Below, piece after piece: positions 46,334-54,985 of a stretch of DNA of 64,000 nt (within the stretch, counting starts at the first letter, position 1; each line of letters begins with the position of its first letter). The translations under genes and the position numbers were made by a program. Source of the DNA: Paracoccus aminophilus JCM 7686 (GTDB taxonomy: Bacteria; Pseudomonadota; Alphaproteobacteria; Rhodobacterales; Rhodobacteraceae); the NCBI RefSeq assembly GCF_000444995.1, contig NC_022041.1, positions 2,764,001 to 2,828,000 of the forward strand, given 5' to 3'. Below the pieces are notes generated by a model. The model was not told the origin of the DNA. It was given only the letters and a program-made list of their open reading frames with translations, and did no database searches.

Positions 46334-48409
46334 ATGAAGGACGAGATCATCCAAAAACCGGGCCGCGACCTCTCGCGCCTGTTGCGTCCGAAATCCATCG
46401 CCGTGATCGGCGGCGGCTGGTCGGTCGCGGTCATCAAGCAATGCAAGCGAATGGGCTTCGAGGGCGAGCTCTGGCCCGTCCACCCGACGCGCGACGAAAT
46501 CGCGGGCTATCCCTGCTATAAATCTGTGGCCGATCTGCCTTCGGCCCCGGATGCGACCTTCATCGGCGTGAACCGCGACGCAACGCTCGAGGTCGTGCGC
46601 GATCTCTCTGCGCGCGGCGCGGGCGGGGCGGTCTGCTTTGCCTCGGGCTTTGCCGAGGTCGCCGACGGGGCCGAGCGCACCCGCGATCTTCTGGCCAATG
46701 CCGGTGAGATGGCGGTGCTGGGTCCGAATTGCTACGGCTTCATCAACTATCTCGACGGGGCGCTTTTGTGGCCCGATCAGCATGGCGGCAAGCGGGTCGA
46801 GACCGGCGTGGCGATCATCGCGCAAAGCTCGAATATCGCGATCAACCTGACCATGCAAAAGCGCGGCCTGCCTTTGGCCTATGTGCTGACGGCGGGCAAT
46901 CAGGCGCAAACCGGGCTGTCAGGTCTGGCTGATGCGGCGCTCGACGACCCGCGCGTCACAGCGCTTGGTCTGCATATCGAGGGCTTTGACGATCTGGCGA
47001 AACTTGAGGCGGTCTTTGCCAAGGCCCGCGCCAAGAAGATCCCCGTCGTTGCGATCAAGGTCGGCACCTCGGCTGCGGCGCAGGCGATGACCATGTCGCA
47101 TACCGCTTCGCTCTCGGGCGCGGATGCCTTGGCCGATGCCTTCTTTGCCCGCGTGGGCGTAGCGCGCGCCCGCTCGCTCGACGAATTTGTCGAGACGCTG
47201 AAGCTTCTTCACGTCCTTGGCCCCTCGCCGGATGCGACGCTCGGCTCGATGAGCTGTTCGGGCGGCGAGGCCTCGCTGGTTGGCGATCTCGCCGATGCCA
47301 ATGGCCTGGATCTGCGCCCCCTGACCGAGGCCGATGCCGTGCGCGTCAAGGCGACGCTGTCGGATATGGTGACGATCTCGAACCCGCTCGATTACCACAC
47401 CTTCATCTGGGGTGATGGCGCGCGGATGCAGGCGACTTATGCGGCTTTCCTTGAAAGCGGCTATGGGCTTTCGATGCTAGTGATCGACATCCCGCGCGAC
47501 GACCGTTGCGAGGACAATGGCAGCTATGCCGCGATTGAGGCGGCGCTGGCGGCAGGTAAGGCGAGCGGACAACGCTTTGCTTTGGTGTCGAGCCTGCCCG
47601 AAAACCTGCCCGAGGCGCTGACCGATCAGGTCATGGCCGCAGGCATCGCGCCGCTGATGGGTCTGGAAAGCGCGATCCGCGCCGCGCGTCACGCCGCCGA
47701 CATTGGCGCCGCTTGGGCGCGCCCCCTGCCCGCGCCGCTGGCCTTGGCCGGTGAAGGCGAGGCTTTGGCCGCGCTCGATGAGGCACGCTCGAAAGAGGCT
47801 CTGCGCGCCATCGGCATCCCGACGCCCAAGAGCAAGGTGGTCGACACCGCCGCAGAGACCGCCGCTGCCGCCGCCGAAATCGGCTTCCCGGTCGTCTTGA
47901 AAGGCGTGGGCGATCACCTGCTCCACAAGACCGAAATGGGCGCGGTCGCGGTCAATCTGAAAACCGCCGCCGAAGTCGAAGCCGCCGCCGCGCGCATGGC
48001 TGATCTGAACTGCCGCTTCCTTGTCGAGGAAATGGCGCAGGGCGTTGTCGCCGAGCTGATCGTCGGCCTGTCCCGCGATCCGCAATTCGGGCTCTTCCTG
48101 ACCATCGGCGCGGGCGGGATTCTGGTCGAGATTCTGAAGGATTCGCGCTCGCTTCTGCTGCCCGCAAGCCGCGATCAGATCCGCGAGGCGCTGCTCTCGC
48201 TGCGCATCGCGCCGATCCTGCACGGCTATCGCGGCAAGCCCGGCGGTGATCTCGAAGCCACGATCGACGCGATTGCCCGGCTTGCAGACCATGCCGCCGC
48301 GCATGGCGACGAGATCGAGGAACTCGACATCAACCCCTTGATGATCCTGCAAAATAGCGTTGTCGCCGTTGATGCGCTGCTGCGTCCCAGAAAGGTTTCC
48401 CATGTCTGA
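46334..48409 (+). CDS. NDP-forming acyl-CoA synthetase, paralogue 1
   Basis: Acetate--CoA ligase (ADP-forming) family protein, 691 aa, making an acyl-CoA with ATP. CoA-binding domain with RPKSIAVIGGGW (about residues 17-28), the phosphorylated-His motif MSHTASLSG (about 255), and a C-terminal ATP-grasp domain (VLKGVGDHLLHKTEMG). Both halves are fused, as in most bacterial members. The start at 46334 is 2 bases after the dehydrogenase stop. Probable substrate is the carboxylate feeding this gene set. Confidence 0.9.
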   Translation: MKDEIIQKPGRDLSRLLRPKSIAVIGGGWSVAVIKQCKRMGFEGELWPVHPTRDEIAGYPCYKSVADLPSAPDATFIGVNRDATLEVVRDLSARGAGGAVCFASGFAEVADGAERTRDLLANAGEMAVLGPNCYGFINYLDGALLWPDQHGGKRVETGVAIIAQSSNIAINLTMQKRGLPLAYVLTAGNQAQTGLSGLADAALDDPRVTALGLHIEGFDDLAKLEAVFAKARAKKIPVVAIKVGTSAAAQAMTMSHTASLSGADALADAFFARVGVARARSLDEFVETLKLLHVLGPSPDATLGSMSCSGGEASLVGDLADANGLDLRPLTEADAVRVKATLSDMVTISNPLDYHTFIWGDGARMQATYAAFLESGYGLSMLVIDIPRDDRCEDNGSYAAIEAALAAGKASGQRFALVSSLPENLPEALTDQVMAAGIAPLMGLESAIRAARHAADIGAAWARPLPAPLALAGEGEALAALDEARSKEALRAIGIPTPKSKVVDTAAETAAAAAEIGFPVVLKGVGDHLLHKTEMGAVAVNLKTAAEVEAAAARMADLNCRFLVEEMAQGVVAELIVGLSRDPQFGLFLTIGAGGILVEILKDSRSLLLPASRDQIREALLSLRIAPILHGYRGKPGGDLEATIDAIARLADHAAAHGDEIEELDINPLMILQNSVVAVDALLRPRKVSHV

Positions 48410-49202
48410 CACCACCTCTGATATCGTGAAAACCCGCCGTGACGGGGCCGTGCTCGAAATCACCTTCGACCGGCCCAAGGCGAATGCCATCGGCCAGCCT
48501 TCCAGCCAAGAACTGGGCAAAGTTTTCGCCGCTTTCCGCGACGATCCCGAATTGCGCGTGGCGATCTTCACCGGCGGCGGAGACAAGTTCTTCTCGGCCG
48601 GTTGGGATCTCAATGAGGCCGCCGATGCGGGCGGCTCGGGCTATGTCGCCGATTATGGCGTCGGCGGGGTCTATGGCTTTTCCGAGCTCGAAGGCCTGAA
48701 CAAGCCGATCATCTGCGCGGTCAATGGCTATGCCATCGGCGCCGGGTTCGAGATCCTGCTCTCGGCCGATTTCGTCATCGCCGCAGAGAACGCGCAATGC
48801 TGGTTGCCGGAAACCACGCTTGGGGTTCTGCCCGATGTGGGCTCGTTCCTTTTGCCGAAAATGCTACCCAAGGTCATCGCCAATGAGGTGCTTTACGGCG
48901 GCCTGACCTTGGAGCCCGCCGATCTCTTGCGCTGGGGCATCGCCAATCAGGTCGTCCCGAAAGGTCAGGCGCTCGAGGCGGCGCGGGCGCTTGCACAGCG
49001 CATCCTACGCTCGGCCCCGCTTTCGGTCGAGGCCGCCAAGGAGACCGTGCGTCTGGCCGAAAAGATGAACCTGCGCGAAAGCTATGCCGCGATGCGCGCG
49101 GGCGAGTTTCCGGCCTTCCAGCGGCTCATCGACAGCGAAGACGCGCTCGAAGGTCCGCGCGCCGCCGTCGAAAAGCGCGATCCGGTCTGGAAGGGGCGCT
49201 AA
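48402..49202 (+). CDS. CaiD-like enoyl-CoA hydratase, paralogue 1
   Basis: Crotonase-fold protein, 266 aa, most like carnitinyl-CoA dehydratase CaiD: NKPIICAVNGYAIGAGFEI, the PETTLGVLPDVGSF segment with the catalytic Glu, and the C-terminus EDALEGPRAAVEKRDPVWKGR, which is close to the CaiD tail. CaiD hydrates crotonobetainyl-CoA, a four-carbon acyl-CoA with a quaternary amine. The start at 48402 overlaps the synthetase by 8 bases. Confidence 0.88.
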   Translation: MSDTTSDIVKTRRDGAVLEITFDRPKANAIGQPSSQELGKVFAAFRDDPELRVAIFTGGGDKFFSAGWDLNEAADAGGSGYVADYGVGGVYGFSELEGLNKPIICAVNGYAIGAGFEILLSADFVIAAENAQCWLPETTLGVLPDVGSFLLPKMLPKVIANEVLYGGLTLEPADLLRWGIANQVVPKGQALEAARALAQRILRSAPLSVEAAKETVRLAEKMNLRESYAAMRAGEFPAFQRLIDSEDALEGPRAAVEKRDPVWKGR

Positions 49203-49288
49203 GCCCCTTCTCCTTCCGATTTTGACCGCATTCCCGGACGGATCTCACCCGACTGATTCCGCCGAGGCCGATGCGAAAGGATTCTGAC

Positions 49289-50890
49289 GTGAAAACTGTC
49301 GCCAAATATCTTCTGGAAAGCCTTGCCGCCTATGGCACGGATACCGTCTTCGGCATCCCGGGCGTGCATACGGTCGAGCTTTATCGCAGCCTGCCCAACA
49401 GCGGCATCCGCCACGTCACCCCCCGCCACGAACAGGGCGCGGGCTTCATGGCGGATGGCTATGCCCGCGCCTCGGGTCGGGTCGGGGTCTGCTTCACCAT
49501 CACCGGGCCGGGGCTGACGAATATCGCGACGGCGATGGCACAGGCCTATGCCGATTCGATCCCGATGCTGGTGATCTCCTCGGTCAATTCGCGCGGGCGG
49601 ATGAATTCGGGCGAGGGTTGGCTGCACGAGCTGCCGAACCAGCAGGCCTTTGCCCGCGAGGTCGCGGCCTTCAGCCAGACCGTGCTGACGCCCGAGGATC
49701 TGCCGCGCGCGCTGTCGCGGGCCTTCGCGCTCTTCCGCTCGGCGCGTCCGCGTCCGGTCCATATCGAGATCCCGATGGATGTCATGGGCCTCGATGCGAG
49801 CCATTTGCCGCGCCTCAACCCCGAGGCGCTGCCGCTCGCGCCGATGGCCGCGCCCGCCTCGCTCAAACGCGCGACCGAGCTGCTCGATGCAGCCAAAACG
49901 CCGCTGATCCTTGCCGGTGGCGGTGCGATTGACGCGGCAGATGAGCTGCGCGCGCTGGCCGAAAAGCTCTCGGCGCCGGTGGTGATGACGGTGAACGGGC
50001 GCGGGCTTTTGCCGCTCGGCCATCCGCTTGCAATCAATGCGAGCGCCTCGACAGCGGCAGTGCGCGAGGTCATGGCGCGCGCCGATTGCATTCTTGCGGT
50101 CGGCACCGAATGCGGCCCGACCGATTACGACATGTATGTCACGGGCTATCCGAAACTCGCCGCCAAGTTGATCCGGCTGGATATCGACCCCGAGCAGACC
50201 ATGCGCGGCTTTGCCCCCGATCTGGTGCTGGTCGGCGGCGCGAAAGCCTCGCTGGCCGGGCTGGTTGATCTGGTGGCCACCGCCCCGGCACGCGATCACA
50301 GCGATCTGGCGACGGTCAGCGCCAAGGCGCGGGCCGAGCTCTCGGAGGTTTTGCAGGTCGGCGCGAAACTTGTGGACTTCATCCGCGACACGCTGCCCGA
50401 GGTGCCGATTGTCGGCGATTCGACCCAGCCGGTCTATGGTGCTCAGCTTGACTATGCCGCGCCCGCGCCGCGCCATTTCTTCTGCTCGGCCTCGGGCTTT
50501 GGCACGCTCGGCTATGGCCTGCCCGCAGCTTCGGGCGCGGCGCTGGCGGTCAAGGGGCCGGTGATCTCGCTGATCGGCGATGGCGGGATCCAGTTCACCA
50601 TCGGCGAGCTTGCCGCCGCGCGCGAGCTCGACCTGCCGGTGATCGTCCTTCTGTGGAACAATTCGGGCTATCGCGAGATCAAGACCGCGATGATCGACAT
50701 GGATGTCCAGCCCGAGGGCGTCGATATCTGGACCCCGGATTTCCAACTGCTCGCCCAAGGCTTTGGCTGCGTGGTGGAAAAGCCCGAAGCCCTTGCGGCT
50801 TTGCCCGATCTGCTGCACGCCGCCGCGCGCCGCGCCGGCCCGACGGTGATCGAGCTCGACGAGGCCATGCTGCTGCGCGATCTCGGGTAA
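49289..50890 (+). CDS. aruI: 5-guanidino-2-oxopentanoate (2-ketoarginine) decarboxylase-like, TPP-dependent
   Basis: Thiamine-diphosphate enzyme, 533 aa. Catalytic Glu48 (RHEQGAGFMADGYA), ITGPGLTNIATAM, and the cofactor motif GDGGIQF...LLWNN. The N-terminal sequence (VFGIPGVHTVELYRSLP) matches proteins annotated as 2-ketoarginine decarboxylase AruI. The GTG at 49289 has AAAGGA upstream and is preferred over ATG 49271. The expected product is 4-guanidinobutyraldehyde; no aldehyde dehydrogenase is in the window. Acetolactate synthase-like activity is the alternative. Confidence 0.78.
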   Translation: MKTVAKYLLESLAAYGTDTVFGIPGVHTVELYRSLPNSGIRHVTPRHEQGAGFMADGYARASGRVGVCFTITGPGLTNIATAMAQAYADSIPMLVISSVNSRGRMNSGEGWLHELPNQQAFAREVAAFSQTVLTPEDLPRALSRAFALFRSARPRPVHIEIPMDVMGLDASHLPRLNPEALPLAPMAAPASLKRATELLDAAKTPLILAGGGAIDAADELRALAEKLSAPVVMTVNGRGLLPLGHPLAINASASTAAVREVMARADCILAVGTECGPTDYDMYVTGYPKLAAKLIRLDIDPEQTMRGFAPDLVLVGGAKASLAGLVDLVATAPARDHSDLATVSAKARAELSEVLQVGAKLVDFIRDTLPEVPIVGDSTQPVYGAQLDYAAPAPRHFFCSASGFGTLGYGLPAASGAALAVKGPVISLIGDGGIQFTIGELAAARELDLPVIVLLWNNSGYREIKTAMIDMDVQPEGVDIWTPDFQLLAQGFGCVVEKPEALAALPDLLHAAARRAGPTVIELDEAMLLRDLG

Positions 50891-50900
50891 GCTTTGGGTA

Positions 50901-50920
50901 GGGTGCGCTTCAGCGCACCC
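50901..50920. terminator. Bidirectional terminator between convergent TPP-enzyme genes
   Basis: Perfect 8-bp GGGTGCGC/GCGCACCC stem with a TTCA loop in the 38-base gap between aruI and the convergent acetolactate-synthase-like gene. Confidence 0.75.
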
Positions 50921-50928
50921 ACCGCAGC

Positions 50929-52524
50929 TCAGGCAAACCGCACATCAATCAGCATTGGCCCGTCATGGGCCAAGGCTTCCGCCAGCGCGGCATGAAGCGC
51001 CTCGAGCGTTTCGACCGCGACGCCCCGCACCCCGAAGGATTGCGCAAGCCCCGCCCAATCGATGGCCGGGCGATCCAGCGACAGCATATCGAAGGCGGTC
51101 TGACCGGGATTGGCCCCAACCTTGGCATATTCGCCCAAGAGGATCGCATATTTGCGGTTGTTGAGCAGCAGCGTCGTGCAGGGCAGGTTCTCGCGCGCCT
51201 GCGTCCACAGCGCCTGCAGCGTATAGGCGGCCGAGCCATCGGCCTGAATGTCGATGACGCGGCGATGGCCCTCGCCTTGCTCGCGCGCGCCAATTGCCGC
51301 GCCGGTCGCCATCGGCAGGCCCTCGCCAATCGCGCCGCCGACCAAAGGCAGCCAATTGCAGGGCGCCGCCGCAGGCAGACGCGCCGGAAAACCACCGCCG
51401 AGGGTCAGCGCCTCGTCGATGACAATCGACTGATCGGGCAGCAGATCGCAAACGACTTCGGCAAAACCCTCGGGCTCGATCGGGCCGGTCATCGCGATCT
51501 TTTCGCGCGGGGCGGCGGCGGGCGGGGTCGCGGGCGCAATGCCAAGCGAAGCCATCAGCCCCTTGAGCCCGGCGAGCGCGTCCTGATCGCCGCGTGACAG
51601 CGTGATTACCTCGGCATCCGCGCGCATCACCAGACTCGGGCGGCCCGGATAGAGGAAAAACGCGGTCGGCGGCGGACAGTTCACCAAAATGACCGTGTCA
51701 AAGGGCGCAAGCGCGGCCATCGCCACCTCGACCACATAGGGCACGCGCGGGATCGCCATGCGCCCACGTCCCATCGGTTGATTGGCGACCAGCGGGCTTG
51801 CCATCAGCTCGATCCCGGCGGCCTTGAGCCCGGCGAGCAAGGGCTGGGCCGCGTCGCTCAGCGCGGGGGTGCCAAGGATCATGATGGTGCGACCGCCTTG
51901 CCGGATGCGGCCCGCGGCATGGTCGATCTGGCTCGGCACGACCGGCAAGGCGGCAATCGCGGGCAGCGGCGCGCCGATCTGGCCGCCCTCGCCCCAGGAC
52001 ACATCGGCGGGCAAGACCAGCGTCGCGATCTGGCCGTAACCTGCGCCTGCCGCCTGCACGGCACGCGCGGCATCCGGGCCGATCCGCTCGGGCGCGGTCG
52101 AATAGGCATACCATTGCGAACAGGCTCCGGCGAGCGCCGCGACATCGGCGGTCAGCGGGCTGTCGAAGGGCACATGCGCGATCGCATGATCGCCGACGAC
52201 ATTGACCACGCCAGCCCCGGCGCGGCGCGCGTTGTGGAGGTTTGCGATCCCATTGGCGAGCCCCGGCCCGCAATGCAACAGGGTCGCGGCCGGTTTGCCG
52301 GTGATGCGGAAATAGCCATCCGCCATTCCGGTGACGACGTTTTCCTGCAAGCCGAGCACGCAGGCGATGCCCGGAATCCGATCCAGCGCGGCGACGAAAT
52401 GCATCTCGCTGGTGCCGGGATTGGCAAAACAGGTCGTGACCTCCGAAGCCAGAAGCGTGTGAACCAGAGCCTCTGCTCCGGTCATCGCCGGATCATGATT
52501 GGGCTCTGGGCTTTGATCTTGCAT
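50929..52524 (-). CDS. Acetolactate synthase-like TPP enzyme
   Basis: 531-aa TPP-dependent decarboxylase/lyase family protein. Catalytic Glu in QENVVTGMADGY; the cofactor motif reads ADGSAAYTLQALW...LLNN, where the first Gly of the usual GDG is Ala, as in the benzoylformate decarboxylase/IlvX-like branch. Central FAD-type domain not needed in that branch. Convergent with the aruI-like gene and divergent from the Pot-type transporter operon, so it may share the latter's control region. Substrate unknown; probably a 2-oxo acid. Confidence 0.8.
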   Translation of the reverse strand: MQDQSPEPNHDPAMTGAEALVHTLLASEVTTCFANPGTSEMHFVAALDRIPGIACVLGLQENVVTGMADGYFRITGKPAATLLHCGPGLANGIANLHNARRAGAGVVNVVGDHAIAHVPFDSPLTADVAALAGACSQWYAYSTAPERIGPDAARAVQAAGAGYGQIATLVLPADVSWGEGGQIGAPLPAIAALPVVPSQIDHAAGRIRQGGRTIMILGTPALSDAAQPLLAGLKAAGIELMASPLVANQPMGRGRMAIPRVPYVVEVAMAALAPFDTVILVNCPPPTAFFLYPGRPSLVMRADAEVITLSRGDQDALAGLKGLMASLGIAPATPPAAAPREKIAMTGPIEPEGFAEVVCDLLPDQSIVIDEALTLGGGFPARLPAAAPCNWLPLVGGAIGEGLPMATGAAIGAREQGEGHRRVIDIQADGSAAYTLQALWTQARENLPCTTLLLNNRKYAILLGEYAKVGANPGQTAFDMLSLDRPAIDWAGLAQSFGVRGVAVETLEALHAALAEALAHDGPMLIDVRFA

Positions 52525-52625
52525 GATTTCCTCCTGTCCGGGGTCGCGGGCGATGCCCAGCCTAGGCCGAGGGCCCGCGCCGTGCCAACCCTCGCATCGC
52601 CTGAAAAATTGCTAGCCATAAATTT

Positions 52626-52641
52626 GTTGAACGTCCATCCA
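52626..52641. promoter_or_regulatory. Operator-like repeat, copy 1
   Basis: GTTGAACGTCCATCCA, 13 of 16 bases identical to the copy at 52671-52686, 45 bases apart. A TTGACA hexamer (52651-52656) lies between them. One base along it also reads as the TTGRACG-N5-CCA(A/G) site described at 63578. Confidence 0.55.
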
Positions 52642-52670
52642 GATTTTCTGTTGACAGCTCGGCCCATTTC

Positions 52671-52686
52671 GTTGGACGACTATCCA
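52671..52686. promoter_or_regulatory. Operator-like repeat, copy 2
   Basis: GTTGGACGACTATCCA, continuing to A, contains the inverted repeat TTGGA-N6-TCCAA. It overlaps a possible -35 TTGGAC (52672-52677), which is 17 bases from TATCTG (52695-52700), so binding here would block transcription of the transporter operon. Confidence 0.55.
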
Positions 52687-52750
52687 ATATTCTTTATCTG
52701 GGCATATGCCGTATCCGGGCTTGGGAGGGCCTCGCGGCAAGGGAGGAATG

Positions 52751-53782
52751 ATGAAGAGAGTGCTGACCCGCTGCATTGCGGGGCTTTTGCTGACGACCTG
52801 TCCGGCCTTCGCCGAGGATGTCGTGACCTATGCATCCTACGGCGGCGCCTATCAGGAGGCGGTGCGCAAGGCCATTCTCGATCCGATCGAGAAGGACACC
52901 GGCATGAAGATCAAGGATAGCGCGATCTCGGCCGGGATCACCGAGGTCCGCACCCGCGTGAAAGGCGGCGCCAATGATCTCGACGTGGTCGAGCTTTACG
53001 GCGGCCAGTGCCAGCAGGCGGCCGATGAGGGTCTGCTCGTGGCGCTTGATTACGGGAAGCTGACCAATGCGGCGGGCGTGCCGAAAGAGCTGCAGGGCAA
53101 GGAATGGGTCGGCTTCACCGCTTATTCGACCGTCATCGCCTGGAACAAGGATGTTTATGGCGATCACCCTCCGAAGGACTGGAAGGACTTTTTCGACACC
53201 GAGAACTTCCCCGGCACCCGGGCGATGTCGGCCTATAGCGGGCAGACCAATCTTGAAGCGGCACTCATGGCCGATGGCGTCGCCCCCGATCAGCTTTATC
53301 CGCTCGATGTCGAGCGCGCCTTCAAGAAGCTCGACGCCTTCAAGCCCCATGTCGATGTTTGGTGGAGCTCGGGCTCGCAGGCGACCCAGCTTGCGACCAG
53401 CGGCGAATCCGACATGCTGACGATCTGGGCCGCGCGGATTGAGGCTGCGATCAAGGAAGGCGCGCCCTACGATTATACACTCAATCAGGGCATCATGGAT
53501 GTCGAATGTCTGGTGATCCCCAAGGGCTCGCCCAATCCCGAAGGCGCGATGAAGCTGGTGAACCTGATGCTCTCGCCCGATTATCAGGCCAATCTGCCCA
53601 AATATATCCCCTATGGGCCGATGAATGCCGATGCCTTCAAGTCCGGAAAGATCACCCCGGAAGAGGCCGCGCGCATCATCACCTCGGATGAGAACCGCCC
53701 GAAACAGGTGATGATCAACTCGGCCTATTGGGCCGAACATGGCCAGAAGCTTCAGGAACGCTGGAACGCTTTCCTGCAATGA
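52751..53782 (+). CDS. Spermidine/putrescine-type ABC transporter substrate-binding protein
   Basis: Periplasmic extracellular solute-binding protein family 1/PotD-like, 343 aa. Signal peptide ending near residue 22 (CPAFA). YASYGGAYQEAV is the strand-1 ligand region of polyamine-like binding proteins. Two tandem ATGs occur; the second (52751) has better spacing from GGGAGG. A hairpin follows its stop, consistent with the binding protein being made in excess over the membrane subunits. The ligand is unknown but is probably a small cation. Confidence 0.9.
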   Translation: MKRVLTRCIAGLLLTTCPAFAEDVVTYASYGGAYQEAVRKAILDPIEKDTGMKIKDSAISAGITEVRTRVKGGANDLDVVELYGGQCQQAADEGLLVALDYGKLTNAAGVPKELQGKEWVGFTAYSTVIAWNKDVYGDHPPKDWKDFFDTENFPGTRAMSAYSGQTNLEAALMADGVAPDQLYPLDVERAFKKLDAFKPHVDVWWSSGSQATQLATSGESDMLTIWAARIEAAIKEGAPYDYTLNQGIMDVECLVIPKGSPNPEGAMKLVNLMLSPDYQANLPKYIPYGPMNADAFKSGKITPEEAARIITSDENRPKQVMINSAYWAEHGQKLQERWNAFLQ

Positions 53783-53801
53783 CCGGGGCATGACCGAAGT
53801 T

Positions 53802-53821
53802 GGGGCGGCATCTGCCGCCCC
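53802..53821 (+). terminator. Stem-loop after the binding-protein gene
   Basis: Perfect 9-bp stem GGGGCGGCA/TGCCGCCCC with a 2-base loop, 19 bases beyond the stop and before the ATPase gene. No U-run, so partial termination or protection from 3' decay, which would raise binding-protein mRNA relative to downstream genes. Confidence 0.6.
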
Positions 53822-53881
53822 GCCTGCCCGGTTCCCCATCCGTCCCGCTTCGATCCCCGTCCCTTCATCGAGAGGCTTTCG

Positions 53882-54985
53882 ATGACCGTGCCTTCTGCGA
53901 CCGCTCTGCCCGTCACGATCACGGCGCTCTCCAAGCATTACGGCGCCGTCCGCGCCGTCGATGACGTGAGCTTCGATGTCGCCCCGGGTGAGTTCCTGAC
54001 CCTGCTTGGCCCCTCGGGCTCGGGCAAGACCACGCTTCTGATGATGATCGCGGGGTTTAGTCGTCCAAGCGCGGGCTCGATCCGCATTGCCGGGCAGGAA
54101 ATCGTCCATCTGCCGCCGCATAAACGCAACATCGGCATGGTTTTTCAGAATTACGCGCTCTTTCCCCATATGAGTGTCGGCGAGAATATCGCCTATCCGC
54201 TGAAGCTGCGCGGCGTCGGCCGGGCCGAGCGTGAGGACTGCGCGCGGCGTGCGCTCGATCTCGTGCAGCTCGCCGGGCTTGAAAGCCGCCGCATCAGCCA
54301 GCTCTCGGGCGGCCAGCGCCAGCGCATCGCCTTGGCCCGCGCCATTGTCTTCGAGCCGCGCATCCTTCTGATGGATGAGCCACTGTCCGCGCTCGACAAG
54401 CAATTGCGCGAATCGATGCAGATCGAGATCCGTCGCATTCACGACCGGCTCGGGATGACCACGATCTCGGTGACCCATGACCAGCGCGAGGCGCTGACCA
54501 TGTCCGACCGGATCGCGGTTTTCGCCAAGGGCAAGCTCGCGCAGATCGCGGCGCCCTCGGATCTTTACGAAAAGCCGCAATCGCGCTTTGTCGCGGAATT
54601 CATTGGCGAATCCTCCTTCCTGCCGGTCAAGCGCACCGCCGAGGGCTGGAGCCATGCCGGCCAGCCCCTGCACCTGCCTGCGGATACTTCGGCAGAGGGC
54701 GACGCGGCACTGTTGATGCTGCGCCCCGAACAATTGCGCCTGCGCCCTGTGGACAGCGCCACCCCCGAGCCCGATCTCAACCGCTTTCGCGGCCGCATCG
54801 AGGAGGTCGTCTATCAGGGCGAGAGCCTGCTGCTCGACGTGGCGCTCGACGGCGGGCGGGTGCTCTTGCGCCTACCGAACCGCGCGGGAGAGGCACGCTC
54901 TTGCCCGCCGCGCGGCGCAAGCGTCGATCTGTTGCTGCATCGCGATGACACGCGCCTTGTCGCGCAGGCCGGGGCAGAGGCATGA
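53882..54985 (+). CDS. Polyamine-type ABC transporter ATP-binding protein (PotA-like)
   Basis: 367-aa ATPase. Walker A GPSGSGKTT (residues 43-51), signature LSGGQRQR, Walker B LLMDEPLSALDK, H-loop VTHDQ, and a C-terminal TOBE domain (about 275-360). Overlaps the next gene by ATGA. Same family as spermidine, putrescine and ferric-iron importers. Confidence 0.95.
   Translation: MTVPSATALPVTITALSKHYGAVRAVDDVSFDVAPGEFLTLLGPSGSGKTTLLMMIAGFSRPSAGSIRIAGQEIVHLPPHKRNIGMVFQNYALFPHMSVGENIAYPLKLRGVGRAEREDCARRALDLVQLAGLESRRISQLSGGQRQRIALARAIVFEPRILLMDEPLSALDKQLRESMQIEIRRIHDRLGMTTISVTHDQREALTMSDRIAVFAKGKLAQIAAPSDLYEKPQSRFVAEFIGESSFLPVKRTAEGWSHAGQPLHLPADTSAEGDAALLMLRPEQLRLRPVDSATPEPDLNRFRGRIEEVVYQGESLLLDVALDGGRVLLRLPNRAGEARSCPPRGASVDLLLHRDDTRLVAQAGAEA

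Noticed and set aside
52694..54733. 679-codon open frame on the minus strand
   Set aside because: Antisense to the PotD-like and PotA-like genes, which have complete family motifs.
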